This document shows positions 46,357 to 57,827 of a DNA stretch of 64,000 bases, one piece after another. The stretch is from Enoplolaimus lenunculus. Lineage: Eukaryota > Nematoda > Enoplea > Enoplida > Thoracostomopsidae. The DNA is taken from positions 62,001-126,000 of the forward strand of contig JASANG010004126.1 in the NCBI GenBank assembly GCA_030248215.1. The letters are read 5' to 3'. Position numbers and translations under genes: made by a program. A model generated the notes under the pieces. It was given only the letters and a program-made list of their open reading frames with translations, was not told the origin of the DNA and did no database searches. How positions within the stretch are numbered: the first letter of the stretch is position 1; each line of letters opens with the position of its first letter.

Positions 46357-47232
46357 TCATTTGTTTCGTTTACATTCGGCGACTTCTATTCGCTGGCTAA
46401 CTTCGGCACACAACTGCCCATAATATTTGCACAGTTCTATTGACGATCTGACAAATCGCGATGTAAGCGAACACCGAAATTTTCCGTTACGTCGTCGGGA
46501 CCTTTTGTTTTTCTTGTTTCGCTTGTTCGAGGACGCACATTTGTTGTCATTTGCGCAAGGATTTGTCATAAAGTTACACGTTTCCGTGTAATACTCGCTT
46601 GTTCCATCGTTTAAGCTCACCAAATCTGCCCAGCAAGCCATACCAAACGGACAGACGTTCGGCGAGCGGCATTTGATTGGTTGATCTTGAATTATTAGCC
46701 GATCTCTGATTACACCACCGCTACGGCTCAAAATGTTTGCCGTATTATCCGGCCCGCGCCCCAGTTGATTTTGCATTCGATTTGTGTCAACTTGGCGTCC
46801 ACTGAACCCTGGCTCACGCTCTTGTTCGATGTAACAAATTTTGTTCGACGGTAAAAATTCTAAGCTTCGGCATGGATCGTTACTTGAACTGAATGAACAA
46901 TGGTAATCGCCTTGTTTGACAATTCCACGGTCGTACATCACACAATAGTGATAGTACTCAAAGGTACATTGAGTGTGCTCGCTACCACAAAGCGAGCGGT
47001 GTTCTTGTGCGGTACAATTCCGTGGTACTGGTAGGCATAAATATTTCGACGAAGGATCACACGGATGAAGCCGATCGTCTATTCGGAGTTTGTAACGTTG
47101 GCACTGTTCAGCTGTTGAACATTTCACGCCACAATATTCATCACTGACAACAAGTCGTGGTGGGCGTGATGCTTGGACTGTATGACACAATACTAAGCTC
47201 AATGCAACGGCAACAATTATAGTTACATGCAT
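46357..47232 (-). CDS. secreted cysteine-rich protein, single exon
   Basis: 291 residues. Residues 1-21 (MHVTIIVAVALSLVLCHTVQA) are a clear signal peptide with a plausible AQA/SRP-type cleavage. The mature part has 22 cysteines, an even number fitting eleven disulfides, spaced without a pattern I recognise. A basic run near residue 240-255 (NKRNKKNKRSRRR) could be a proprotein-convertase or polyanion-binding site and precedes a C-terminal domain with five Cys. No transmembrane segment and no known domain were recognised. There is no intron in the frame. It is convergent with the receptor gene 960 bp away, and a degraded copy of its tail lies just downstream. A TTTATT at 46318-46323 could give the AATAAA signal. 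Function unknown; the protein is probably extracellular. Confidence 0.8.
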   Translation of the reverse strand: MHVTIIVAVALSLVLCHTVQASRPPRLVVSDEYCGVKCSTAEQCQRYKLRIDDRLHPCDPSSKYLCLPVPRNCTAQEHRSLCGSEHTQCTFEYYHYCVMYDRGIVKQGDYHCSFSSSNDPCRSLEFLPSNKICYIEQEREPGFSGRQVDTNRMQNQLGRGPDNTANILSRSGGVIRDRLIIQDQPIKCRSPNVCPFGMACWADLVSLNDGTSEYYTETCNFMTNPCANDNKCASSNKRNKKNKRSRRRNGKFRCSLTSRFVRSSIELCKYYGQLCAEVSQRIEVAECKRNK

Positions 47233-47320
47233 ATTATAATAAATTTAGTTTTAAGAGAAAATTTTTTACGCTTAAAACTATGATTTAAAACGACAACCAG
47301 TGCAAATGGCTGTCACGGGC

Positions 47321-47480
47321 GAGCCCATGTATAGAACAGGGCCGGAACAGTAGTATAAGCATATTCCTGAGCCTAAGCCTAAGCCTAAGTCGAAGCCAAG
47401 CAAAAAATTAGTCTAAAGCTTAAACTGACTCTATTATAGCCAATCCGGAAAACGATCCGGCACTGTTCTATACATGGGCC
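47321..47480. mobile_element. B-type hAT-like TTAGGC MITE
   Basis: Starts GAGCCCATGTATAGAACAGG and ends CACTGTTCTATACATGGGCC, a long inverted match. The core holds three CCTAAG units and AAAAAATTAGTCTAAAGC. The flanking octamers TCACGGGC and CCACAGGC match at 6 of 8. It lies about 90 bp upstream of the start of the secreted-protein gene and could overlap its promoter. Confidence 0.88.
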
Positions 47481-47503
47481 CACAGGCGTATACAGGAGGG
47501 ATA

Positions 47504-47837
47504 CTGTAGTGTCACGAATAGGGCGTTCTGATATTTTTGCCTCTCTAGAGGGTACGCTCTGTTATTCGGGTACGGACTGTTAATGATTTTTAATTCAAGC
47601 CGTGTTAGTTGGACACACTACCTTTTTTGGGACGACCTGAAGCGTTTATTGGCACGCCTGCGCTCGGTAATCTGTTGCTCTGGATTTTTAAACATTTGCG
47701 CAGTCTAGGCCATTTTGCTTTGGTTTCTATTATGGAAAGACTTATGAGCTCTATCCACTGACGGACTCTAATAGATTGGGACTCATAATGAGTGCTCCAT
47801 CTCTTATGTTACCGCCCCCCTGTTATTCGAGCCACTA
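47504..47837. mobile_element. N-family MITE, diverged
   Basis: Starts CTGTAGTGTCACGAATAGG after a TA and ends CCTGTTATTCGAGCCACTA before TA. It shares GTTACGGACTGTTA-like and GGACTC blocks with the copy at 17282-17716. Confidence 0.75.
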
Positions 47838-50800
47838 TAATGGCGAAGATATATTACCCCGAAATTTCTGGAAAAACGGAAAAACAAGGCACTTGTCGTA
47901 GACTTTACGTGCAGCAGTCAAAAAATTATCTCGTTCGTTCCCATAAAAGTTTTAGACGCGTTTATCTGCTCTGCTCACGTAATAAAATCCTAACTACGCT
48001 CCTGATGAATATATAAAAACCAAACGTGAGACACCGCTTGTGGTCAGTGATGATTATTTTGTTAACAATTCAGAAATGATTTACTTTCTTATTATCGCTC
48101 GAGCATATTTAAATAAAGCTAATTTTTTGCGTGGCTTAAGCATAGGCTTAGGCTTAGGATTGAGTAAATCTTTGCTTAAATAATGTAAATCAGTAATACT
48201 ACTGCTGTGTCATTTTCTGATGAATAAAGTAAATGTAAAGCTAAGGATTTTGTGTTTGCTTCAAATTGAGTAAAACTTTGCCAAGAACCATTGTAAGTAA
48301 AATCGACACTTAATTCGGCAACAGTTTTACTAAATTTTAAGTATATTTTTAGTGAGTGGTGCATTCAAGAAGTTTATCGGCCAGACAGTGAAAAAGTTTG
48401 AAGTGGTGCGGCGCTCCAACCCCCCTTTTAGTTGTGGCCCTGGTAAAATATAAAACATTTAAAATATTAAGTGATTCATAAAATCCGTCACGAACATGAA
48501 TAAAATGCGCAAATAGCTCTTAAAATTGAAAAAAAATTGCAAGTCAACAAACGTTTTAAACACTATTGAACTTGAACAAAAATTAGCCAAACATGTACAA
48601 AACGAGTAAACAATTTACCTCAAAAACTGTAAAAAAGACACACAAAATAGTAGAGTTTAGCGAGTATTGAAAAAATATTAGAAATGAGCTCTACCCATCG
48701 ATAAAATACTACTGCCGCCGATGCACAAAACTGTACACTTTTACAAATGCGTAAAAACAGACATATAAAACAGCGAACACAATGAAGGGATATCAAATTA
48801 TAGCCCGTCCCGAAATTTTTGGAGACGAGAAATAAAGCATTTTTATACATGCTTAAAATATTGTTCGCTAGCTATGCTGCCTAGTAAAGCACTTTTAGTC
48901 GCGGTTATACACTCCTGAAATGAAATGCTGGCGACGCTCATAATTCGTAATTCACCAATATAAAAATTGTGACTGGTAGAGAATACAGCTTGCACACCCG
49001 TTTTTGGGGGGAAGTTGTTCTGAAATGCGATGTTTAGTGTCGGAAAGCACTATCTGCTTCATGAAGCGTATATATGTTTCAAATGTATATAAAAATAGCT
49101 GTGGGTCACGGTTTGTTGCATTTGGTAACGGTTTGTCCCATGTTGATTTGACGTCGTCGTAAAAATCGGGCTGTTATATCGGGTTTACAGACATAACTCG
49201 GATGTCATATGACACGAACTTACAAACCACCAAGCTCAGATGTTCAGTGTGTACAAGAGTCGGTAAGTCACGTATTAATACTGTTGCACATTTATGTGAA
49301 TATCACAAGATATTCCATAATCATAACGAATATCATAAGATATTCCATAATCATAACGAATATCATATATTCATCGAAACACTGCAATGTTCGTGTGCTT
49401 ATCGAAACCCTGCACTGTTCGTGTGCTTATCTTTGAGTAGAAAATCGGAAGAGAGAGGCACATGATGTTCAGCAGGACAATTTGTATTACCTCAAGAATA
49501 CATACATTTGAAAATATATCATCATATTCGCAGGCAATATGATGAATATCATAGGATATTAAAGAACAAAAGGTGACCTATTTACACATTTTGATAGCAG
49601 ACAAACACGACTTTTTCAATACGATAAGGGCCGTACAAGCAAACAAAATATTACCCAAACTTTCCAAAATTTCGCAGAAAATTAGCGCAAAACCAAACAA
49701 CTTAACAACATATTGCAGATATTGGCTAAAATTATCTAACAAACCATCATGCTTACTACGTAATTTCGCCCCACCTCCGGCAACGGCTCCGGCAAATTTT
49801 GTTGAACTCCGGTTCCGGTTGTGTTATATTTCATTTCCGGTTGCTCTTTGCTAATTAACCATCATTGCTACTACCCAATTTCTCCTCACCTCAAGTTTTC
49901 AGGTGCACCTCTGTGAGACAGAATTACATTATACTAAACTCGTTTGTACGAAATAAAACGCAAAGCTTTAAATTTGCGAGGTTAAAGGTGAACTATTTTA
50001 CATGAATGCAAACTGTGTAGAGTTCAGATGAAATAGAAAATATTTAAGTGTACAACGAGATAAACTCCTGAGCATCGTCCAGAAAAATCATTTTAACTTG
50101 CAGCTTGCACAACAAAATCGCCAACAAATTTCAATCTTTGTCTGTATGATTTGTATTTGTGTTCCGGAAAACAGCAATTAACTGCACAACACATTTTAGT
50201 TTTCAAATAAACTTTCGTCAGCAATTTTTGGCTGGCCGTAAAACCAAGTGCTTATGTCCACTTGGGTGTATGAAGATCATTTTCGAATGCGATCGGCAAC
50301 CAACCATATGATGGCAGAAAATATGCCTGTTTGTGTAGCAAACGTACAAATATGTTGGTCAATGTATATACGTAGGAATGTATAGCGGCGGTGTAGCCAG
50401 AACTTTAGTTTGGGAGACTATACGACTATATAAAAGAAAATTTTCTGATCGCTAGGATACGTTATGAGGTCTTCTATTAAGACGGTATGTTAAAATATAG
50501 TGCTTTCTTGTGTTTTTTAACTGTATCCCTCCCTTGTCTACACCCTAGAGGTGCGACCTGTCCCATTTTATAGTTAACCACTAGTAACTAAAAATTATAC
50601 AGAATTCAGCAACTGTTGACTATGTGGTAAAATTTAAAAGCGTATTGAAATTTTCCAATAAGTCAAAATTAAATACAAATTAAAAGTAAAGCTTACCCTT
50701 GAAGTTAAATTTCGAGTTATATTAAGTCAAGTTTCAGCAACCCAGCCATTGACGCTTATTGTTTTAGAGGCCGCTATACGAAGCTGCTATTGTACACTTC

Positions 50801-50861
50801 CACCCACAGGTTTAGGTTAAGCTATATTTATGTCAATAAATCGTTCTTAAACTTCCCAGCG
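47838..50861. other. intergenic, no gene seen
   Basis: Includes TTAGGC-like hexamers near 48140-48165, a short tandem repeat of CATAACGAATATCATAAGAT-type units near 49300-49365, and a CTCCGGCAACGGCTCCGG block near 49775-49820. A possible exon at 49191-49263 (flanked by TTTACAG and GTAAGT) encodes nothing recognisable and is not called. Confidence 0.45.
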
Positions 50862-50960
50862 CCGGATTAAAAGGTGAAGGGCAGGGCGGAGGGGGCGGGC
50901 CCGGGCATCCCACCAAAAGGTGTTTCCCACCAGCCGAAAACCGGCGATATGTTTCAATTG
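50862..50960. repeat. GC-rich repeat end
   Basis: CAGCGCCGGATTAAAAGG followed by GGGCGGAGGGGGCGGGCCCG. It resembles a terminal segment of a DNA transposon, but the opposite end was not found. CCACAATCCGGCCCTTAAAC near 52727 may be a distant partner. Confidence 0.4.
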
Positions 50961-51354
50961 ATAACTAGCCAATAAAATTTTTTTCGCGGACTGCGATGTT
51001 ATAAGTTGTCAAACGTTTCATTGGGGAGCCTCTCGGACCTGTCTGGGTCGGCCGAATATTCTTATAACGCTGTTCGTGCCACTACGCGATTTTTGGAGAG
51101 TACTGATAGTTTTCTTCGGCAGGGTTATATACAAGGTTGTACAAAATACTTTTCCAAATGTGGCGAAATTTCTTCAGATTTATCTTGGTTTATGGTTTAT
51201 ACAAGGTTGGGTCTGGACAGCTAAGCCTGTACCATCTATCATTTGCGATCCCAAGTTATTGTAGTACGATGAAAGTTGCGTAGTCAGATTTGCTGTATTC
51301 AGGACAGGAACTTCGCTTTCCGATAGAGTGCCCTTGCGTTGACAATCCTAATCC

Positions 51355-51567
51355 GTCATCACTGAACTCTGAGTTAGAACTATAAGAACTCATAAATCCG
51401 AGTTGATTCAACTCATTCTGATGCAATTAATCAACTCCCCCTGAATCAACTCAACTAAGAATAATCAACTCAACTCTGAATAAGTTAAGGTTTCGTGATA
51501 TTAACTTAGAAATAACACACTTTCCGTCAGTGTTGATGAATTAACTCATTGAAATTTACAGTGCATT
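51355..51567. mobile_element. L-family MITE, left end lost
   Basis: Repeated AACTCA/GAGTTGATT motifs and the right end TTGAAATTTACAGTGC match the element at 10894-11138. Confidence 0.75.
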
Positions 51568-53639
51568 TAGCTACCAATTTTACGCTCAACAATAAAAATT
51601 TATTTCAACTTGTTATTATACTTTGCAAATTTCTTCCTGATGCAGTTTGGAAACATATTCTTTTTCAATAGTCCTTTCGGAGAACTTTAACTTCTAGTTT
51701 CATTGTCAAAAAATATTTATATATAGGTACTCCAGTGAAAGATATCCCTATACTTTTCAAAGAGCAATGGAATCAATATCATATGAAGTGTGTTATCTCA
51801 CCACAAAAGCTGACTAGAATTCAACTGTATAACCAAAGTATTTGGAACTATAGTGATTTAATGTTCAGTCATATGTTTAGATTTTTCTGTTATGATAAGC
51901 GGCCGGCCGGCTGGTTCTTGGCAGGTGCACAACACTTGCTAGGAAACTCATATCATCGCGCATTCTTGCTCCTGAATAAAACCTGTGATTGTGACCACCG
52001 AAGTAGGATGACTAATCCACCCGAGTGTTAACAAAGGTTCGGATTCGGATGCGGCAAAAAATTACGGTTCAGATTCGGATTCGGTTTCGGTTCTGAACAA
52101 ACCGAATTAAACAGTCTAATCCAACAGTGCTCGGCAATATGTTTTTTATTTATAAACAATAAAATTGATCTAAATTGTTATATGAGATCAAAATTTTTAT
52201 TGCAAGTCACAAATCTCAGAACTATGACCGAGCTCAAAATATATATACCAGCATCTAAAGATATGCTGCTGGAATTGCGTTTATATTCTGAAATCTGAAA
52301 TTCGCAACATGCGTGATTCGGATTCCGATTTGACAAATTAGCAATTGATTCAGATTCGCGCTCGGATTCGGTTGCATCGTGGATTCGTTGCCACCGTAAG
52401 AGTGTGTTGAAAGAAGTTTTTGGAAAATAGGACGGTGAAAAAAGTAAGAAAAAGAAAGAAAACGGTGCCCGCATGTCCATTTTCCGATTTCAGAAAATTT
52501 CTGGGCTTAGGTGGAATCGTATTGACTTCTCTATTAAGTCCAAATCTAGAACAGTCCTTGGGCCGTAAATTTTGTTGCGTACTTTTCGTACAATTTGACC
52601 CACAAAATGTATCACTTGTCTGGTAAAAAATTATGGCTAATAAAAGGGCCTGCAAGTCATATGGGTGCCGGGTCTCTTAGTCATACGGGCCCATACCTCC
52701 TGGTCATATGGGCCCCGGGCCTCCCACCACAATCCGGCCCTTAAACCTCCGGTTCCAGGAGAGGTTCAAGACGACACGGAGTAGGATAAAAAGTACTTTC
52801 TGAAAAACTCTACTTGATCTAAAAAGAAAAAGTTTCTAAATTGAATGTTAAAAGTGCTTTAGATTCTTGCCTAAACGTACGAACATGTGCCAAAATTTAA
52901 CATTTTCCACTCGCTCATCCTCTTCCAGAAATTTCCGAATCCGTACTGTTGCTAACGAACGAATTGTGTGTTTGTAATTTCATCATTTATCGAAAGTGAG
53001 GTTCCTATTTATGAGGGCTGATAGTATTTGTAGATAACTCAATGAGGAAGTCATATCTTGCGCTAACAAAACAAAAAAGTATAAAACAATATTTTTACGT
53101 GCTGCAAGAGCTGTGACTTTAAATGTCGCTGACCTAAAGTAAATGTTAAACAAACTTTCAAAAACCTGATTCCCATTTGTTATTAATCACAGTACTTCTG
53201 TTTGTGTTTTTACTATTATAGAATAGTTCCTTAGCTAGTGTTTTAATTGCGTTTGAAGCTTGTTAACATTGGGTTCACTCTTTGTGCATTTGTTTAATTG
53301 TATGTAAATGCATTTAAGGCATTTCCGATAAGGCTAGAGAATGCACGAATATTTTGCTCATAATCATAAGACTTAAAAAATTACCTGGAATGTTAGCTGT
53401 AATTTCGTTTTCAACCGGTTCAAATGAGAAGTAAAAAAATTATGGCTTGCTTTACGACATATATTTGACATGCAGATGCATGGAAGCGAAATAAAAACCT
53501 TATGCTGATGCTGCACATCTGCTAAAGCAATGACGCATATGTAGTTCCGTCATATGTAGCAGCAGTAAAACAGAAGAACCAAGATACATTTGTATAATGC
53601 TGAGGTTCTTATAAGGTATAAAATCCTGAAAGCTTAGGC
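51568..53639. other. intergenic, no gene seen
   Basis: Contains a TTCGGATTC-rich patch near 52035-52120 and 52310-52385 and a short run of AGTCATATGGGCCC-type units at 52660-52725. Frames up to 101 codons lack domain or splice support. Confidence 0.45.
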
Positions 53640-53730
53640 AACTGATTGTGAAGCAACGTGGCTGAGTGACGGCGCGCTTTATATACTGAGAATCTGTCGG
53701 CCATGGGATCATGGGGTTGAAACTTCCTAA
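53640..53730 (+). mobile_element. tRNA-like SINE fossil
   Basis: CGTGGCTGAGTGACGG resembles an A box, and GGGGTTGAAACTTCC resembles a worn B box 50 bases later. A second tRNA-like stretch in the opposite sense (GGGTTCGGACTCC on the minus strand) lies near 53865-53895. Confidence 0.4.
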
Positions 53731-54074
53731 GAACGCCCCTCATTTTCAGTTACAAGCATTCAAAACTAAAAACCGTAGTACCCTAGTTTACCACTTTCAT
53801 TACAATATATAGTCCTTTCTAACTCCACTGCTTGCTGGCCTGGCATCACACGTGTCCTATAGGCGTGGGAGTCCGAACCCACAATGCGCCTGATACCTTG
53901 ATCGTACCTACATTGGTTGGCAGAATAGTACACACCTGTGCCAAGAAATGAGTTTTGTTTGAGATGTTTATTTCTTTTACATTTTTAAATGTAGTAACGT
54001 TTTAATCCTGGAGTTTGGTTAAGCGTTTTAATACGTTTTTCGTGTTTCTACACACCGCCCCAACCAATCCTAAC

Positions 54075-56058
54075 ATGGTAAGTTGTTTTGGAAATAATAT
54101 ATTTTGTTAATAGCATTTCTCTCGTTATAATTAACTAGAACGCTGTCGCACGCACTTCAAGTTGAAATATTGACATGTCTGGCAAAACTGCATCTTGTTT
54201 ACTGTTCTGATTTTCCGAATGTCACTACTCGTAAAACGTGCTTAGGATTTATCTTTGTTCGTCTTTGTAGGATGTCTTTCTTATGATACGGCGACACAAG
54301 ACCCACATATTCTGCGATGCAAAAGAGAATAGCGAAGTGTTGGAATTGAAAAAAATCGTAGAAGGCATTTTACATGTAATATGTCTTATTATATTTCTCG
54401 ATAATTGTTAGTAGAATATTGGTAGCGGTTTAACATTTTGAGCAATACCGATATCGGGTGATTTATCAAAAGGTGCTGTATCTACAACTGTTGAAATTAT
54501 GGTTTGCAATAATGGAATGTTATTCAGCATTCACACTTCTTCTTGCTTCAGATACCTGTGGAAAATCAGAGACTGTATAAAGTCGACAATGAAAAAGATC
54601 TTTCTAAATCACGACTTTTGCAAGAACACGAACTGTTAATTGAAGTAGGATTGACTTCTGCGGTAGCTCGTGCGCAACAGCCTGCATTAATTGGCCTATC
54701 TGTGAAAAAAGATGGTACGTAAGCTACAATTCATATTGTACGTGTTTTTAAAAACTATTTTCTTGGAATGTTACGGATGTGGATATTTCAAAATTTTCGG
54801 ATGCGAGTTTTTATACTTCACATCTGCGGATAATGATTGTAATGCTTATTAAATTCTCATTTTTAAGCTGCTTAGCAAGCTAAAACACTGTCTGGGTGTA
54901 ACTTTTTAAAGGTATGCAGAAAACGGTTCAACTACTAAAAAGTACCGCTTCTGTGGGTGGTGAAGGAAAAGGAAGCGTGGGATACATGATGACTGTGTAA
55001 TATGTATGTGCACGTCCGGCATCCAACTAAAACAAATAATATATGTACAAGCAGTATATACACAAAGTGCCAGTGTTTAAAAATACTTACATATATATGC
55101 AGTATAAAATTTCTCGAAGACTCGAGAGCCCCTCAGCATTGAGGATCAAATTCCTATAGCCGAGTGGTGATGGTAAACTATTCCCAAACGTTATACCGGA
55201 GTTTTAACCCTATATTTGAATTACGTCTCAGATGAAAATCCATAGTGAAACATCAGCCAAAGCATCCGCAAAAACAAAATGCGGATGTTGGTGTAAGATA
55301 CGCACTAAATTTTCACGAATGCTGATGCGGATTTTCGCAACAGACCTACTTGTTTCTGCAGTCACACTGCTAAAGAAACATTTTCTAAGGCGTTACGTAG
55401 TTTTAACGAAAACCGGCTCAAAATACTTGCTAAATTGGATAGAACATTTTCGGTGTTTAAAACATATTTCGTAGTCGCATGCTAAAAGTGGAGTATCAAA
55501 ACGAGACAGTGGTGTGCCGATATCGATACCAGTTTTACTGCGACTTCATGCCTTGTACACTTTTTTGGTTAACAACCTTACTATTCTTTTATACTAGTTC
55601 CTTGTAAACCGATTTACATGAAAGTCAATTTTGAGAATTTTTTGTCAGTTTGTACAGAATTAATTTGAAACTGTTCATTTCAATTAAATTTTTACCAGAT
55701 AAACACAGAAGTTGTCCGTTTCTGAATCAGGGGCACTAATTTTTCATGCAAACTGGTTTTACGCAAAACGTATCGGGAATTAAATGTCCATTATCACCGA
55801 TATCGATTAATCGGCACAACTCTGCAGGGAAATCCGTTGAGGTGAGTATCAGCGAGTTGCAACACTTCTATTGTGTCGCCGTGGCATGGCATTTTACATT
55901 TATATGTACTGCCGTGTAATTTGAACTTATTTTCAGACGGTGCTTGGGAACCATTTGAAATTAGCAAAGTGTCAGACCCCCCGGAGTTGCCGGATGTCAT
56001 GAAAAATGCACAAGCAGACACATCGGGTGGCCAATCAGATGGACAGACCATTACTTAG
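54075..56058 (+). CDS. ELOB: Elongin B, four exons
   Basis: Exons 54075-54077 (the start codon alone), 54271-54375, 54552-54714 and 55937-56058. Introns are GT-AG, phases 0, 0 and 1. The 130-residue product opens [20 protein letters not shown], almost the same as human Elongin B, whose first exon likewise ends near the start. Exon 2 closes with [11 protein letters not shown] and exon 3 begins PVENQRLYK, the ubiquitin-like fold. Exon 4 has [10 protein letters not shown], the conserved C-terminal segment. The human protein is 118 residues; the extra length is a polar tail. Elongin B pairs with Elongin C, both as a cofactor of the Elongin A transcription factor and as the adaptor linking SOCS/VHL-box receptors to cullin 2/5 ubiquitin ligases. 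A pyrimidine-rich 5' leader precedes the ATG, and ATTAAA (about 56215) or AATAAA (about 56582) may direct 3' processing. Confidence 0.96.
55127..55236 (+). mobile_element. tRNA-derived SINE fragment in Elongin B intron 3
   Basis: GAGAGCCCCTCAGCATTG, then CCTATAGCCGAGTGGTGATGG, matches the minus-strand copy at 7185-7310 through its A box. The B box is eroded (GGAGTTTTAACCC). Confidence 0.7.
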
Positions 56059-57478
56059 TTTATACTTCTTAACGTTTACATAAGTTATCCGAGTACTTTG
56101 CGTGTTTTCCTATTATATGTATGTATGAGAAGTCATTAATGGGTATGCTTTATACTGTATACTGCATAAACTGAAAAACTGGATATGTATGTTTGCTGTG
56201 CCGTTGTAAGCGAAAATTAAACATAGTGTACCGGAGGTTTAAGGAAATTTTATTGCGTAGTAGTAATAGTACTTGTAGTAGTGTTATTTAATTTCGATAA
56301 AGTGAATAACGGTTTGAGTACAACTCTTTGGCTAGTGTTCAGCTGTTTAATAATCGTGCTGGTACGTTTTCCAGTTTAAGTGTAGGAGTATGATATTTGA
56401 TTTTTCTTTACACTCCTAGTCCTCAGCAGAGGTAGTAATATTAGCATCAATTTCCTAATTAAGCAATTTTTCGTTCTGACGTTACAATATTTTTCCAATT
56501 GGTATATTTTTGCTTTATGTAAGTTTTCATCGTAAATTAATATTGTAAAGTTGTTTTTTAACAAATAACGTGATATTATAAAATAAATTATGATCAGTGT
56601 TGTAGAACCAAAAGAAATGGAATGGAATACGAGTGGGATACGCCTGGGTAAGGTCTACCGATATTGAATAATTTTAACAATTACTTATAGGTATTTTTAC
56701 AATGTAGTGTTTGAAGCTGCGATCGTGTTTCTAAAAATGTGTTTTTGATACGGATATAATGCGAACGTGCTATCGACAGACAATGGTTAGAGTTGTGTTA
56801 GGGAGAAAACTGCATGGAGAAATTAGCTGTTATATTTGAAATGTTTTGCCATTAACTGTTATCACGAGCGAGTTGGTTGTTTTAATATGATAATGTTGCT
56901 GCATATTCAGTAAGTTAATCCGTCCATGCTACATGCACTGAGAACATTTTTGGATTAAAAATTGAAGTGTTCGCTGTTTCTGCGCAAGTCTGAATAGTTT
57001 ATGTTGAGAGTTAGCTGAAATACGTATGCCTACTGATTATTGTAGTGACCCATGTTATTTATAATCACTTGTCCAGTACGAGACAAAGATATTAAAAGAA
57101 CTTTGAGAGTTAGAAGACAGCCTTAGTTTTAGGCTCAGACCAATTGTATTTGAAATCAAGCAAGATGTCACACCATTTATTAGTCGCCAACAGCGGCATG
57201 TGTTCCACTTTTGTTAAGAATAAAATGCCGCGTATATAATAATTGTTTAATTTATGCTAAAATTGGTGCTTTAAAGCATGCCTCATTCAAAATAAACTAG
57301 CACAATTCCACTCAGAGAATAATAAGTTTTTGTTACTTTAGGTTGTGCGTGCATATCCACATTTGTGGTTGCTCATTTGAGTGGATTGTATACATCTCTT
57401 CTGATCATTATCTCTTTAACTTTTGCTGTCATTGTATATCTTGACTGTTAAGTACTTGTGGCTGTTATTTCTTATCGC
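56059..57478. other. 3' flank of Elongin B and intergenic sequence, no further gene seen
   Basis: AT-rich. Candidate poly(A) signals lie at about 56215 and 56582. No exon or repeat recognised after that. Confidence 0.5.
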
Positions 57479-57819
57479 GGCCCATGAATAGATCAAGCGC
57501 GGACCGTTTGTCCGCTGGACTGCGATAGAGTAAGCTAAAGCTTTAGACTAATTTTTTATTTAGGCATAGGCTTATCGGCCCATGCTACTTTAAGGGGCGT
57601 CCAGGTTTTGGTAAGTCTATATAAGTAGGTTTAGATTGTAGATTGCATTTTTTGCTTAGGCTTAGGCTTAGGAACACATTTTTGCAACGCTTAGGCTTAG
57701 AATTAGGAATACGCTTAATTTGCTGTGACGCCTTTTAAAGTAACATTGGCCGCTTATCTATACGCTTAGGCTTAGAAATATGTTTATACTACTGTTACGG
57801 CCCTCTTCTATACATTGGT
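57479..57819. mobile_element. B-type TTAGGC MITE interrupted by an A-type MITE
   Basis: Starts GGCCCATGAATAGATC and ends GGCCCTCTTCTATACATTGG. The flanks CTTATCGC (57471-57478) and CTTACCGC (57820-57827) match at 7 of 8. The hexamer array is split by the inner element. Confidence 0.9.
57577..57750. mobile_element. A-type TTAGGC MITE, inner copy
   Basis: Starts GGCCCATGCTACTTTAAGGG and ends CTTTTAAAGTAACATTGGC. GCTTATC flanks both sides. It lies in the hexamer core of the B-type copy. Confidence 0.92.
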
Positions 57820-57827
57820 CTTACCGC

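Noticed and set aside
51735-52031. 98-codon plus-strand frame
   Set aside because: No domain, no splice context, and low-complexity surroundings.
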